Source of the DNA: Kitasatospora setae KM-6054
GTDB taxonomy: Bacteria; Actinomycetota; Actinomycetes; Streptomycetales; Streptomycetaceae
DNA: 64,000 nt
Assembly: GCF_000269985.1 (NCBI RefSeq)
Contig: NC_016109.1
Coordinates: 124,001-188,000 of the forward strand
Direction: 5' to 3'
Shown here one piece after another: positions 1 to 7,670 of this stretch (within the stretch, counting starts at the first letter, position 1; every line of letters begins with the position of its first letter). A program made the translations under genes and the position numbers. The notes under the pieces were generated by a model. The model was given only the letters and a program-made list of their open reading frames with translations. It did not search any database and was not told where the DNA came from.

Positions 1-245
1 ACCAGCACATCCGCCCCCTCACACACCCCGCGCAACGACGCCGGCTCCGCCAGATCCCCCCACACCCACTCCACCACCCCGCCACCCCCCACCGGAGGCC
101 GACGCGACACCACCCGCAACTCCACCCCCCCACCACCCGCGGCACCCGCCCACCCGCGCACCAACCCCTCCAGGACCACCGAACCGACGAACCCCGTCGC
201 CCCGCTCAGCACGATCCTGCGACCCCCCACCCGCCGACCACGCAA
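1..245 (-). CDS. NAD(P)-dependent epimerase/dehydratase, N-terminal part (runs off left edge)
   Basis: Only the N-terminal part lies in the window, read on the minus strand and continuing past base 1. The frame encodes RRIVLSGATGFVGSVVLEGL, a Rossmann beta-alpha start with the GxxGxxG pattern (GATGFVG) that binds the dinucleotide in extended short-chain dehydrogenases. A DLAEPASLRGVCEGADVL segment follows, the usual place where these enzymes contact the adenine ribose. The start is uncertain: TTG at 245 or GTG at 230, because the upstream DNA is a GGGGCC repeat. It lies next to a butyrolactone receptor and an AfsA homologue, and such epimerases commonly accompany these genes, so a role in signal-molecule biosynthesis is likely but inferred. 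The protein is unusually rich in Gly, Val and Trp. Confidence 0.7.
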   Translation of the reverse strand, partial: MRGRRVGGRRIVLSGATGFVGSVVLEGLVRGWAGAAGGGGVELRVVSRRPPVGGGGVVEWVWGDLAEPASLRGVCEGADVL

Positions 246-260
246 CGAACGCCACCCACC

Positions 261-325
261 CGGCCCCAACCCCGGCCCCGGCCCCGGCCCCGGCCCCGGC
301 CCCGGCCCCGGCCCCGGCCCCGGCG
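261..325. repeat. GGCCCC hexamer tandem repeat
   Basis: About nine near-perfect tandem copies of the six-base unit GGCCCC sit just upstream of the likely start of the leftmost gene. On the coding (minus) strand they read as a GGGGCC run in the 5' leader. Such a tract is prone to slippage and to strong secondary structure, and it makes the start of the epimerase hard to place. Confidence 0.85.
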
Positions 326-403
326 ACACGGCACCCCCGGCAGACCACGCCACACCACCCCCACCCGCGCTCCCCCACCACACTCGCGCCGACCTCCCCC
401 CGA

Positions 404-424
404 ACAAAACGAACACCCTCCATT
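404..424. promoter_or_regulatory. Copy 1 of a box shared with the butyrolactone-receptor promoter
   Basis: The sequence ACAAAACGAACaCCCTCcATT occurs here and again at 1960-1980 with two changes (g and t at the lower-case positions). The second copy lies in the promoter of the TetR-type receptor gene. This copy is about 160 bases upstream of the left-edge epimerase on the same strand. A shared operator bound by the receptor is the simplest explanation, but no classical autoregulatory-element palindrome is obvious. Confidence 0.5.
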
Positions 425-496
425 CAACCGGCCGCGACCACCCACCACCAGAGCCCACCCGGCAATCCGCACCACCCCACCACCCGAACCCACACC

Positions 497-634
497 CGGG
501 GCCGCACCCGGGGCCGGGTGCGGGTGCGGGGCCGCACCCGGGGCCGGGTGCGGGTGCGGGGCCGCACCCGGGGCCGGGTGCGGGTGCGGGGCCGAGCCCG
601 GGGCCGGGGCCGGGGCCGGGGCCGGCCACCGAAC
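497..634. repeat. 30-bp tandem repeat followed by hexamer repeat
   Basis: Bases 511-540, 541-570 and 571-600 are copies of one 30-bp unit, the first two identical and the third with one change (gccgcacccg to gccgagcccg). A partial copy lies at 497-510. From about 601 the unit collapses to a GGGGCC hexamer run. No gene is supported anywhere in 246-1291. The long open frames there on both strands are by-products of the repeats and read as Arg/Pro/Gly low-complexity protein. Confidence 0.9.
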
Positions 635-1082
635 CACCCCGCCACCCCCGCCGCGGGAAGCCGCGACGGACGCACGGCGCAAGGACACAAAGGCACCCCG
701 CGGACCCGCCCGGCCCACCCGCCACCACCGGACAGACACCCCGCAACCACCCGCCGAGCCCGGCCGGCGGGCACCACCCGCAACACCGCCGCCACCCGAC
801 ACCGGACACCGGACGACGGCCCCCGCCACCCCCGACCACGGAACCAGGCAACGCCCGAACACCGACCCCACCGGCCGACAGCACCCCGGGACCAGCCACG
901 ACCCGCACAGCGGACAGCGGACAGCACCCGGACCGAACAGCGCCGGCCCCGGACCAACAGCGCACCACCCCCCGCAGCCAGGACCCGGCCCCGACGACCA
1001 GAGCCGCGAGAACCGGACAGCACCCCCCGCAGACGGAGACGGAGACGGGACCAACGGCGACCCCGCCGGCCGGCCCCGCCGG

Positions 1083-1341
1083 CGCACCACCCCGAACCGA
1101 AACGGACAGCGCCCCCGGCCACCGGCCACCCGACCCCGCTCACCCCGCCGAGACCCGACCAGACGGCGCACCACCCCGAGCCGAAACGGACAGCGCCCCC
1201 GACCACCGGCCACCCGACCCCGCTCACCCCGCTCACCCCGCCGAGACCCGACCAGACGGCGGCCCGACCGACGGCTCCACCCGGCCCCCGCTCACCCCGC
1301 CGAGACCCGACCAGACGGCGGCCCGACCGACGGCTCCACCC
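1083..1341. repeat. Interleaved direct repeats reaching into the receptor gene's 3' end
   Basis: A 30-bp unit beginning CTCACCCCGCCGAGACCCGA is present exactly at 1139-1168, 1232-1261 and 1291-1320. A longer block of about 65 bp at 1083-1150 recurs at 1166-1230 with two changes. A 26-bp block starting CGGCGGCCCGACCGACGGCT is at 1258-1283 and 1316-1341. The last copies overlap the receptor coding region, so its final 15 or so codons and its stop codon are repeat-derived. Confidence 0.85.
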
Positions 1342-1933
1342 GCAACAGCACCGCCGCCTGGGGGGTGGCGACCGCCGGAAGCAGATACCGCCACAGCGAA
1401 GCGATCCGCTCGGGCAGGTCCGCCCGCCCGGTCGCCACGTTGGAGAAGATCTGCGTCCCCGTGTAAGCCCCCACCAGCACCGTCGCGAACTCCCACTCGT
1501 CGACGCCCTCCAGCAGCTCACCGCACTCCCGCGCCGCGACAAGCTGCGCGTGGAACCGCTGGACCCACTCCTGGTACGCCGTGTCGTCCTCGAGCCCCAG
1601 CTCCCCCTGCTCCACCGCCAGACGCACACTCGCGCGGAACAGCACATTGCGCTGCAGCTCCCCCGCGATATGGAACGTGATGTCGATCAGCCGCTGCAGA
1701 CCGTCCCGCCCCGGCGGCAGCCGGATGAACTCCTGCTGACTCGCCATGACCGCGTGCGCCAACCCCTCCTTCGACTTGAAATGAAAGTACATCCCGCCCT
1801 GCGTCGCCCCCGACCGCTGCATGATCTTACTGATGCTGGCACCGCTGTAACCGCACTCGTCGAAGACCTCGGCCGCCGCGTAAAGGATCACCTCACGCGT
1901 CCGCACGGCACGCTCCTGCTTCGGTTCAGCCAC
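1292..1933 (-). CDS. TetR-family gamma-butyrolactone receptor (ArpA/ScbR type)
   Basis: A DNA-binding repressor of the type that responds to gamma-butyrolactone autoregulators and controls antibiotic production and development. It opens AEPKQERAVRTREVILYAAA, matching the start of the family, followed by a TetR helix-turn-helix (SGASISKIMQRSGATQGGMY, then FHFKSKEGLAHAV). The ligand-binding half includes the typical LQRLIDITFHIAGELQ segment. I chose GTG at 1933 (213 residues), with GGAAG upstream, over the longer TTG start at 1963, because family members begin here and the TTG start overlaps the shared box at 1960. It is divergent from the AfsA-like gene. The last 15 residues (about VEPSVGPPSGRVSAG) come from the tandem repeat and are probably not ancestral. 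Confidence 0.9.
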   Translation of the reverse strand: MAEPKQERAVRTREVILYAAAEVFDECGYSGASISKIMQRSGATQGGMYFHFKSKEGLAHAVMASQQEFIRLPPGRDGLQRLIDITFHIAGELQRNVLFRASVRLAVEQGELGLEDDTAYQEWVQRFHAQLVAARECGELLEGVDEWEFATVLVGAYTGTQIFSNVATGRADLPERIASLWRYLLPAVATPQAAVLLRVEPSVGPPSGRVSAG

Positions 1934-2118
1934 AGCCAGGCCCCGCTTCCACTCGGCAAACAAAACGAACGCCCTCTATTTTACAGACGAACCTCGGTCT
2001 AGGGTCAGGGTGTTGCACCATGTACGCCACGGGAGTGACACACCCCGAGCACAGCACGTCCGACCGGGCGGCCCACAGGCCACCGGCCCCACCTCGCACG
2101 CCAAAAAAGGGGAACGGC
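1934..2118. promoter_or_regulatory. Divergent promoter region with receptor-box repeats
   Basis: This stretch separates the receptor (minus) and AfsA-like (plus) genes. It contains the second copy of the shared box (1960-1980). It also has two direct ACGAAC motifs at 1965-1970 and 1987-1992, 22 bases or two helical turns apart. A TAAAAT hexamer on the minus strand (1978-1983) could be the receptor's -10 element. An imperfect palindrome AGAC-8-GTCT spans 1986-2001. This fits an autoregulated, butyrolactone-responsive divergent promoter, although the exact operator is inferred. Confidence 0.55.
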
Positions 2119-3066
2119 ATGCTCGTCACCACGCAACCTCACACCGGCCCACGGCCCGCACTCACCACCACAGTGGCCAAAGAGTACGTCCACCGCGCGT
2201 CACTGTCCGAAGTCTTCCTCACCGGCTGGCACCAAACCGCTCCCGACACCTTCACCGTCACCGCCCAATGGCCCCGCAGCCACAGCTTCTACACCACCGA
2301 CCACCACACCCACGACCCCCTCCTGCTGTCCGAAACCATCCGCCAGACCTTCCCCCTCCTCACCCACGCCGCCTACCACCTCCCCTTCGGCCACCAACTC
2401 AGCTGGTCGCACTTCCAGATACGGCTCGACCCCCGCGCCATGAGGATCGAACCCACACCCGCCGAGATCGAACTCCACGTCACCGCCACCAACATCAGGT
2501 ACCACCGCGGCCTGCCCGCCTCCATGACCATGCACTACACCGCCCGACGCGACGGCCAACCCCTCGCCACCGCCACCACCCACTTCCACTGCCACACCCC
2601 CACCGTCTACCAACGCCTACGCGCCGGCCGCGCCACCACCGCCCACCCGTTCCACACCGCCCCCCCACCCCCCCACCCCCTCACCCCCACCACCGCCGGA
2701 CGCACCCACCACCACGACATCGTCCTCTCCCCCACCCCCCACCCCCACCACTGGCAACTACGCGTCGACACCCACCACCCCGTCCTCTTCGACCACCCCG
2801 TCGACCACGTCCCCGGCATGCTCCTCCTCGAAGCCACCCGCCAAGCCACCAACACCCTCACCACCCCCCGAAAACCCCACATCATCACCCACCTCGACAT
2901 CACCTTCAACCGCTACGTCGAACTCGACACCCCCTGCTACATCCACGCCCACACCACCCACCACAACCCCACCAACCACCACAACCCCACCCACCACATC
3001 ACCGCCACCCAGGCCGACACCACCGCCTTCACCGCCCACACCCACACCACCCCCCTCCCCACCTGA
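2119..3066 (+). CDS. AfsA/ScbA-family gamma-butyrolactone biosynthesis protein
   Basis: AfsA-family enzymes condense dihydroxyacetone phosphate with a beta-ketoacyl chain as the first step of gamma-butyrolactone synthesis. The protein (315 residues) shows family landmarks: VAKEYVHRASLSEVFLTGWH near the N-terminus, DPLLLSETIRQTFPLLTHAA, and in the second repeat DHVPGMLLLEATRQA. ATG 2119 is preferred because AAGGGGA lies six bases upstream; an in-frame ATG at 2020 lacks a ribosome site. It is divergent from its presumed receptor, the usual layout. The C-terminal third is extremely rich in His, Thr, Asn and Pro. Its coding strand is almost free of G, unlike normal Streptomyces genes, but the conserved motifs are intact. 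Confidence 0.9.
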   Translation: MLVTTQPHTGPRPALTTTVAKEYVHRASLSEVFLTGWHQTAPDTFTVTAQWPRSHSFYTTDHHTHDPLLLSETIRQTFPLLTHAAYHLPFGHQLSWSHFQIRLDPRAMRIEPTPAEIELHVTATNIRYHRGLPASMTMHYTARRDGQPLATATTHFHCHTPTVYQRLRAGRATTAHPFHTAPPPPHPLTPTTAGRTHHHDIVLSPTPHPHHWQLRVDTHHPVLFDHPVDHVPGMLLLEATRQATNTLTTPRKPHIITHLDITFNRYVELDTPCYIHAHTTHHNPTNHHNPTHHITATQADTTAFTAHTHTTPLPT

Positions 3067-3127
3067 CAACCAACCCCCGAAAACCACCCCACCCACCCAC
3101 CCCCGAAAACCACCCCCAAACAACCAA

Positions 3128-3185
3128 GGCGGCCGTTCCCCACACCCCCAAACACCCAGCAACAAAACACAAAAGAACGGCCGCC
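3128..3185 (+). terminator. Long-loop inverted repeat after the AfsA-like gene
   Basis: GGCGGCCGTTC (3128-3138) is perfectly complementary to GAACGGCCGCC (3175-3185) across a 36-base loop, 62 bases after the stop codon. It could act as a terminator, although the loop is longer than usual. The rest of 3067-3438 is A/C-only low-complexity DNA ending in a CCA-triplet run near 3335-3370, in which I see no gene. Confidence 0.45.
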
Positions 3186-3438
3186 ACACACACCCCCCCA
3201 ACCCACCACCAAACAACCCAACACCCCACCCCACCCCCGAACCAAACCCCACGAACACCCCCACACCCACCGAACCCACCAAAAAACCACCACACACAAA
3301 CAGACCAGCAAAACCCCCACCCCACCCCACCACCGCTACCGCCGCCACCACCACCACCACCACCACCACCGGCGACCGAACACCGGCAGGACCACCGCGC
3401 GCCGGACACCGGCGGGCACGTGCGGGGGTGGGCGCCGG

Positions 3439-3699
3439 TCAATGGACGAAGGTGACCTGCCGGCCGGTGCCCGGGGCGTTGAACTTCGGGGTCGGACTCC
3501 CGGTGGGGAAGTCCGGGAAGCAGACGGAGTACGTCGCACCGGGGATCAGCTTCACCGCGATCTCCGCTCCACCGCGGGCCTGGGGCACCGTCGCGGTGAC
3601 CTCGCTCCAGGCGACGGCGTGGTCGGTGGGGCAGACGGCGGCGCCGCTGCCGTCCTTCAGCCCCAGGCAGAGGTCGCTCAAGCGTTCCCGAAACGGCGG
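3439..3699 (-). pseudogene. 3' remnant of a secreted-protein gene
   Basis: The minus strand encodes a plausible protein C-terminus: LSDLCLGLKDGSGAAVCPTD, then HAVAWSEVTATVPQARGGAE, and an end at RQVTFVH before the stop. Two cysteines (LC and VC) and a third in YSVCFPDF suggest an exported domain. The frame has no credible start and is cut at the edge of a mobile-element remnant at about 3700. The 5' part is not visible on the far side of the element, so the gene is broken. I do not recognise the family. Confidence 0.5.
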
Positions 3700-3760
3700 T
3701 GCGGCCTTCGCATGATCCTGAACTCGACCAAGAGATAAAGGACTTGACGCGAAGGCCGCA
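3700..3760. repeat. 12-bp perfect inverted repeat at the left end of the transposase remnant
   Basis: TGCGGCCTTCGC (3700-3711) is the exact reverse complement of GCGAAGGCCGCA (3749-3760). The 37 bases between them include AAAGGACTTGAC. It directly precedes the old start codon of the transposase and marks the point where the secreted-protein remnant stops. It is probably the left end or promoter-side hairpin of the element. A small MITE-like insertion is an alternative. Confidence 0.5.
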
Positions 3761-3763
3761 GCG

Positions 3764-5214
3764 ATGAGCGCAGTGCAGCAGGATGTGCGGGGCGAGCCGT
3801 CCGCGGAACTGCCACGCTTCCGGGAGTCTTCCACGACTGCCCGACCGGGCGGCGCGACGCGCTGCTCGAGCCGACGGACGCGGCGCCGTGCACCGACGGG
3901 CCGATGAAGACCCCGGCGGGCCTCGCGCTGGCGCCCCAGCACCAGCGCGGGCACCACGCCCCGCACGGCACGCCGAACCGCGGCCGCCCCAACACCGACC
4001 CGCCACGGACCGAGCCGGCCGGCCTGCCACTGCCCCGCGCCGCCGACGGCCGCCCGGTGCTCGCGGTGGACGTCTCGCCATGGCCGCGCCCGGACGCCGG
4101 GACCTGCCCGGACCACTCCTCCCGCCACACCTACCGCCACGGCGACGCCAAGCACCAAGCGATCCCCGACCGGCCGTACCCGTTCGTCGTCGCACTGGAG
4201 ACCGGGCGGACATCGTGGACGACGGCCCCGGACACGGTACGACCGAACCCCGACCCCGACGCCGCGGCCACCACCGCCGCCCCACTCCGCGACATGGCAG
4301 CCCCGTCGATCACAGCCGGGCAGCGGACAACGGGCGATCCGGAGGCCCCGGCGGTAATGGACACCGACTACGACACCCCGCGCATCGCCCACCCGCCCGG
4401 CAACCACCCGCCCGGCGACCAGCCAACCCAGGCCCCCGGCCGACTCCGCCCGAACCGGGTGACGCACCGCCCGGCACCGACCCGGGCCAAGTGGCACGCC
4501 GCTCACCCGGCCGGCGGCCGACCACCCAAACACGGCGGCGAGTCCGCCTTCGGCGACCCCGCCACCCGGGGCGACAAGCAGGAGGCCACCACCACCGAGA
4601 CCCGCCACCACGCCACCACCACCGTACGAACCCGAGACCGGCACCACCCCCGCCCGACCCGCCGCGCGGCCCGACCGGACCACGACAGCGAACTCCCGCT
4701 CCTCCAAAGCACGGTGATCCAGCCCGCCATCGAGAAGCTACCCAGCGGCGAGGTGAACCGGCCGACCCGGCCCTACCGGTCGCCCACCGACACCGACCCA
4801 GCCGACATCGACCACTGCCGACATCCACCGCCACCGACAGTCGTTCCTGCGCAGGTTCGACCCGGAACACACCTTCCGCCCGCTCGAACAGACACCGGAC
4901 CGAACCCGACCCCGCCCGCACGACTCCGCGGCAACCGACCACCGGACCCGGATCATGACCGCCACCCACACCCAGCCCCGCCCCGCCCCGCCCACCCACT
5001 CATCACCGACCTCCACCACCCCCAGGAGAACCCAGCCGAACCGAACAAACCCACCCCCACCCACACCCGCCGGGGGTCACGCAGCGTCCGCGCGGCAGCG
5101 GCGAGGCCGTGCCGCACGACTCCACCCGTACGGGAGCCGAGAACGGGCGGAGCACGGCCGCTCCCGGCAGCCCTGGAAGCCCATCCCATTTTTCATACGA
5201 GCACGAACGAGTGA
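3764..5214 (+). pseudogene. Decayed IS701-like transposase (DDE type common in Streptomyces)
   Basis: Readable family blocks appear in order: LPLPRAADGRPVLAVDVSPW at about 4026-4085, then KHQAIPD, FVVALETGRTSWT, DPEAPAVMDTDYDTPRIAH, GGRPPKHGGESAFGDPAT, EKLPSGEVN, and in another frame SFLRRFDPEHTFR followed by NPAEPNKPTP. From family memory, intact relatives have Leu, Val, Trp or Phe where this copy has Pro, Ala, Arg or Ser, so catalytic and core residues are lost. The N-terminal part also needs frame changes (about 3808-3900). ATG 3764 is the likely original start. A + strand frame stays open for 436 codons only because drift has removed T-containing stop codons; it should not be annotated as intact. 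Confidence 0.8.
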
Positions 5215-5337
5215 AGTTTCACAACACCGGTCCGTATCCGGAGCGGTGCGTCCGACACCGCGTGGCACCTCGCTACGTTGGGGGCTCCCCCGCCCGCTGA
5301 CGGCATGTCAGCGGGCTTCGCACCGAAGGAGATCCCC

Positions 5338-5691
5338 GTGTTCCCAAGGACCAAGCGGACCACGTTCTCGGCAGCCCTGGCGTTCGCCGCGGCCACCGCC
5401 CTCACCGTCGCCGTACCCAGCGGCAACGCCTACGCCATCGACCACATCGAGTGCAAGGGCGGCGAGGACTACCTCAAGATCTGGTCCCACCTCGACGGCC
5501 GGCAGAGCGTCGACTGCTACGCCAACGCCGGCCGCACCGACTTCGGCGGCTGGTGGATCGACCGGATCTCCACCGGCAACAACGACCTCATCTACTACGA
5601 CGTCAACGGCGACTCGGTGAAGATCGAGCGCTGGCACGACATCACCTTCCCCAACCACCCCCCACGGGTGAAGTCCATCCAGATCCTCTGA
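5338..5691 (+). CDS. Secreted beta/gamma-crystallin-like protein (SKLP/killer-toxin-like)
   Basis: A 117-residue preprotein with a clear Sec signal peptide (MFPRTKRTTFSAALAFAAAT, cleavage likely after NAYA). The mature part of about 84 residues contains YLKIWSHLDGR, FGGWWIDRISTGNNDLIYYD and an end at VKSIQIL. This resembles the single-domain beta/gamma-crystallin fold of the Streptomyces killer-toxin-like protein SKLP and related metalloproteinase inhibitors. Two cysteines (ECKGG and VDCYAN) could form the single disulfide of that family. GTG 5338 has AAGGAG upstream. A strong hairpin terminator follows the stop. Toxin versus inhibitor activity cannot be decided from sequence. Confidence 0.8.
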   Translation: MFPRTKRTTFSAALAFAAATALTVAVPSGNAYAIDHIECKGGEDYLKIWSHLDGRQSVDCYANAGRTDFGGWWIDRISTGNNDLIYYDVNGDSVKIERWHDITFPNHPPRVKSIQIL

Positions 5692-5719
5692 CCCGCCGCT
5701 CACACCCCGGCCGACCGAC

Positions 5720-5751
5720 GGGCGTCGGGACGCGACCGCGTCCCGACGCCC
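5720..5751 (+). terminator. Intrinsic-type hairpin after the crystallin-like gene
   Basis: GGGCGTCGGGACG (5720-5732) pairs perfectly with CGTCCCGACGCCC (5739-5751) across a six-base loop, 28 bases after the stop codon. There is no T tract, as is common in this group. Nothing else is evident in 5752-6086. Confidence 0.8.
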
Positions 5752-6086
5752 GACACCACCCAGACAGCGAAGACCGGCCAGGCCCAAGACCCCGGGGAGG
5801 GCCGGACGACAACACCCGCGAGCAGCAACAACCAGCGGTGGCAGCGGTGGCGGTCGCGACGCAACACGTATCGGAAGGCACCGGCACCACGGGCAGGCCG
5901 CCAGGAGGAGGCCCACCGCGCTGTCGGCACCCGGCACTCCACCCGCCGCCGGGCGTACGGAGCATGGAAGCCACCACCCGATATCCCACCGCACCGGCAT
6001 GAGCGCGATCACCAGCCGCCCCGCCACACACGCCCCCGCGCCGGAGCGCTCTTCCCGGCACCGCCCACACCGGTACCGGTCGCCGC

Positions 6087-6416
6087 TCAGTGCGAGGGCC
6101 TACTCACACCGACGGCCAGCACCACCACACCGAGCAGCACACTCACGGCCACCAGGACCCAGCGGGCCACACGCAGACGCCGCACGCACGGCAGCAACCA
6201 AGTGACGACGACCGCCAACACCACCACACCCAACAAGACGACCACCGCGGCCCTGGCCCCGGGACCCGCGCCCATGCACCCACTCGATCCGTCATCGCAA
6301 CCGGCGTCACCGAATTTCACGAACGTCGCGAGCGCGTTCAAGACCAGAAACCCGAGAAACCACACCGGCAACAGGACCGTACCCACCAGCCCCGGCACCC
6401 ACCACCCACCACCCAC
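6087..6416 (-). CDS. Small integral membrane protein, possibly with a slipped 5' end
   Basis: A 109-residue protein with three predicted membrane segments: LVGTVLLPVWFLGFLVLNAL, AAVVVLLGVVVLAVVVTWLL and VARWVLVAVSVLLGVVVLAV. It has a short Cys-containing loop (GCDDGSSGCMGAG). GTG 6416 is the first start in this frame. However, ATG 6450, with an ideal AGGGGGAGG ribosome site, opens MTQWQVPVDRDRGWWV in another frame. That frame meets this one at the GGTGGGTGGTGGG repeat (6403-6416), which suggests a one-base slippage in the repeat, biological or from sequencing. No family is recognised. The protein is very Val-rich, in line with the composition drift of this end. Confidence 0.6.
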   Translation of the reverse strand: MGGGWWVPGLVGTVLLPVWFLGFLVLNALATFVKFGDAGCDDGSSGCMGAGPGARAAVVVLLGVVVLAVVVTWLLPCVRRLRVARWVLVAVSVLLGVVVLAVGVSRPSH

Positions 6417-6725
6417 GGTCCCGGTCCACCGGCACCTGCCACTGCGTCATCGACCGACCTCCCCCTGCCGAACCCTACCGCCCGACACCCCCGACCACGA
6501 CAACCACCCCTCAGGCGGCCGCGTGGGCGTGAACCGAGAACGGATGCCGGTGGGTTTCGGCATCGCCTGGTACCGGGCCGGCTCCGGGGTGTTGCCGAGG
6601 TCTGGAGACACGCACCGGCCCGTGCCGGGCGCTTCAGGTCCGGGACGGTGTGGCGCGAGAACGTCCGATCGGTAACATCGCGTCGCGCCTTGCCGTGGTC
6701 GGTGGCCTGATGAGATGGGGAAGCC

Positions 6726-7187
6726 ATGAGCGATGACGTCCTGTCGATCATTCCGAGCGATCCGCGGTGGCAACCGAATCGCGAGGCGGTCGATCGCGTC
6801 GTCGCGCTCGTCGAGGACCTGGTTCCCGGTCGTGCCGACGACATGGAGGTCGACGTGAGGTGGCACGACACGGTGACCGTCGTCGACTGCGGGGAGAACC
6901 TGGAGAGAATCGGCTGCCCCTTGTGCCAGGCGGCCATCGACACAGAGTGGTGGAGCGATCTCCTGGAGGCTCACTGCGACGACGGGTTCACCACGCTCGC
7001 GGTCGAGGTCCCGTGCTGCGGAGGATCCACCACTCTGGACGTGCTGGATTACGACTGGCCCTGCGGTTTCGCCCGTTTCGAGATCGCGATCTGGAACCCC
7101 GAGCGCTCCTGGTTCCGCGAGGACGAACTGACGGCCCTGGCGGATCGACTGGGCCATCCGGTGAGGCAGATCCGAGCCCACATCTGA
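6726..7187 (+). CDS. Hypothetical protein with CPLC and CC cysteine motifs
   Basis: A 153-residue acidic cytoplasmic protein without signal peptide or membrane segment. Residues around 62-67 read GCPLCQ and those around 96-98 PCCGG, which could bind zinc. ATG 6726 has GGGGAAG upstream. Similar small acidic proteins are often found as orphan or immunity-like genes in Streptomyces, but I do not recognise a named family. It shares no operon with its neighbours; the next gene downstream is convergent. Base composition is normal here, so the C-skewed zone ends before this gene. Confidence 0.75.
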   Translation: MSDDVLSIIPSDPRWQPNREAVDRVVALVEDLVPGRADDMEVDVRWHDTVTVVDCGENLERIGCPLCQAAIDTEWWSDLLEAHCDDGFTTLAVEVPCCGGSTTLDVLDYDWPCGFARFEIAIWNPERSWFREDELTALADRLGHPVRQIRAHI

Positions 7188-7424
7188 ACCTCCGCACCTC
7201 AGAGGACCACCTACTGCTGACCGGCGCGGGCCCGGGTGCCGGCCGGGCGGCAGGAGTCGGTGCCGGTCTCGATCCCTCGGTCGAAACGCGGAACGGCAAC
7301 TCGGCGCCGCGGCGGTCGAGTTCCATCACCGCCGCCGCTCCCGGCCCGCGCCCGGCGGGCTCCGGCGCAACCGCAGCGAACGGGTCTGCGGCGTGCCCGC
7401 CGGCTGCCGCGGGCCGCAGGCGTG

Positions 7425-7589
7425 TCAGCTGCCCGCGGCAGCCGGGACGGGCGCGGGCAGGCCGGTGCCCGGCTCCAGGAACGGCGAGTGCCGCAGCGCG
7501 CTCAACAGGGCCGACTCGATCCGCTCCGCCGCCGCCCGGCCGACCGGCCGACTCGGGCCGGGCAGGTCTTCGGAGCGTTCGCCAGCCAT
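7425..7589 (-). CDS. Possible small ORF or gene remnant
   Basis: The only candidate in the 7188-7670 gap. From ATG 7589 it would encode 54 residues (MAGERSEDLPGPSRPVGRAA, then AERIESALLSALRHSPFLEP) with GC-rich third positions typical of coding DNA. It has no clear ribosome site and no recognised family. It may be the stump of a lost gene. The remainder of the gap shows nothing. Confidence 0.25.
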   Translation of the reverse strand: MAGERSEDLPGPSRPVGRAAAERIESALLSALRHSPFLEPGTGLPAPVPAAAGS

Positions 7590-7670
7590 GACGCCCTCCG
7601 AAGAGCGCCGGGAACGCCGCTCCCCCACCGGGGCGTCCCCCCGTAGCGCGAGAACCCGCCCGGACACCCC

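Noticed and set aside
19..423. 134-codon minus-strand frame with a long Gly-Ala repeat
   Set aside because: It starts inside the shared receptor box and reads through the GGGGCC hexamer. The epimerase in another frame has a recognisable Rossmann motif.
518..2002. 494-codon plus-strand frame over the tandem repeats and the receptor gene
   Set aside because: Low-complexity Arg/Pro/Thr product with no domain; antisense to the well-supported TetR-type receptor.
3335..3370. CCA-triplet run considered as part of a coding repeat or CRISPR-like array
   Set aside because: A simple triplet repeat with no spacers and no supported gene around it.
3904..5214. 436-codon plus-strand frame taken as an intact gene
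   Set aside because: It contains degraded transposase motifs with core residues replaced and further motifs in other frames; it is open only because stop codons were lost by drift.
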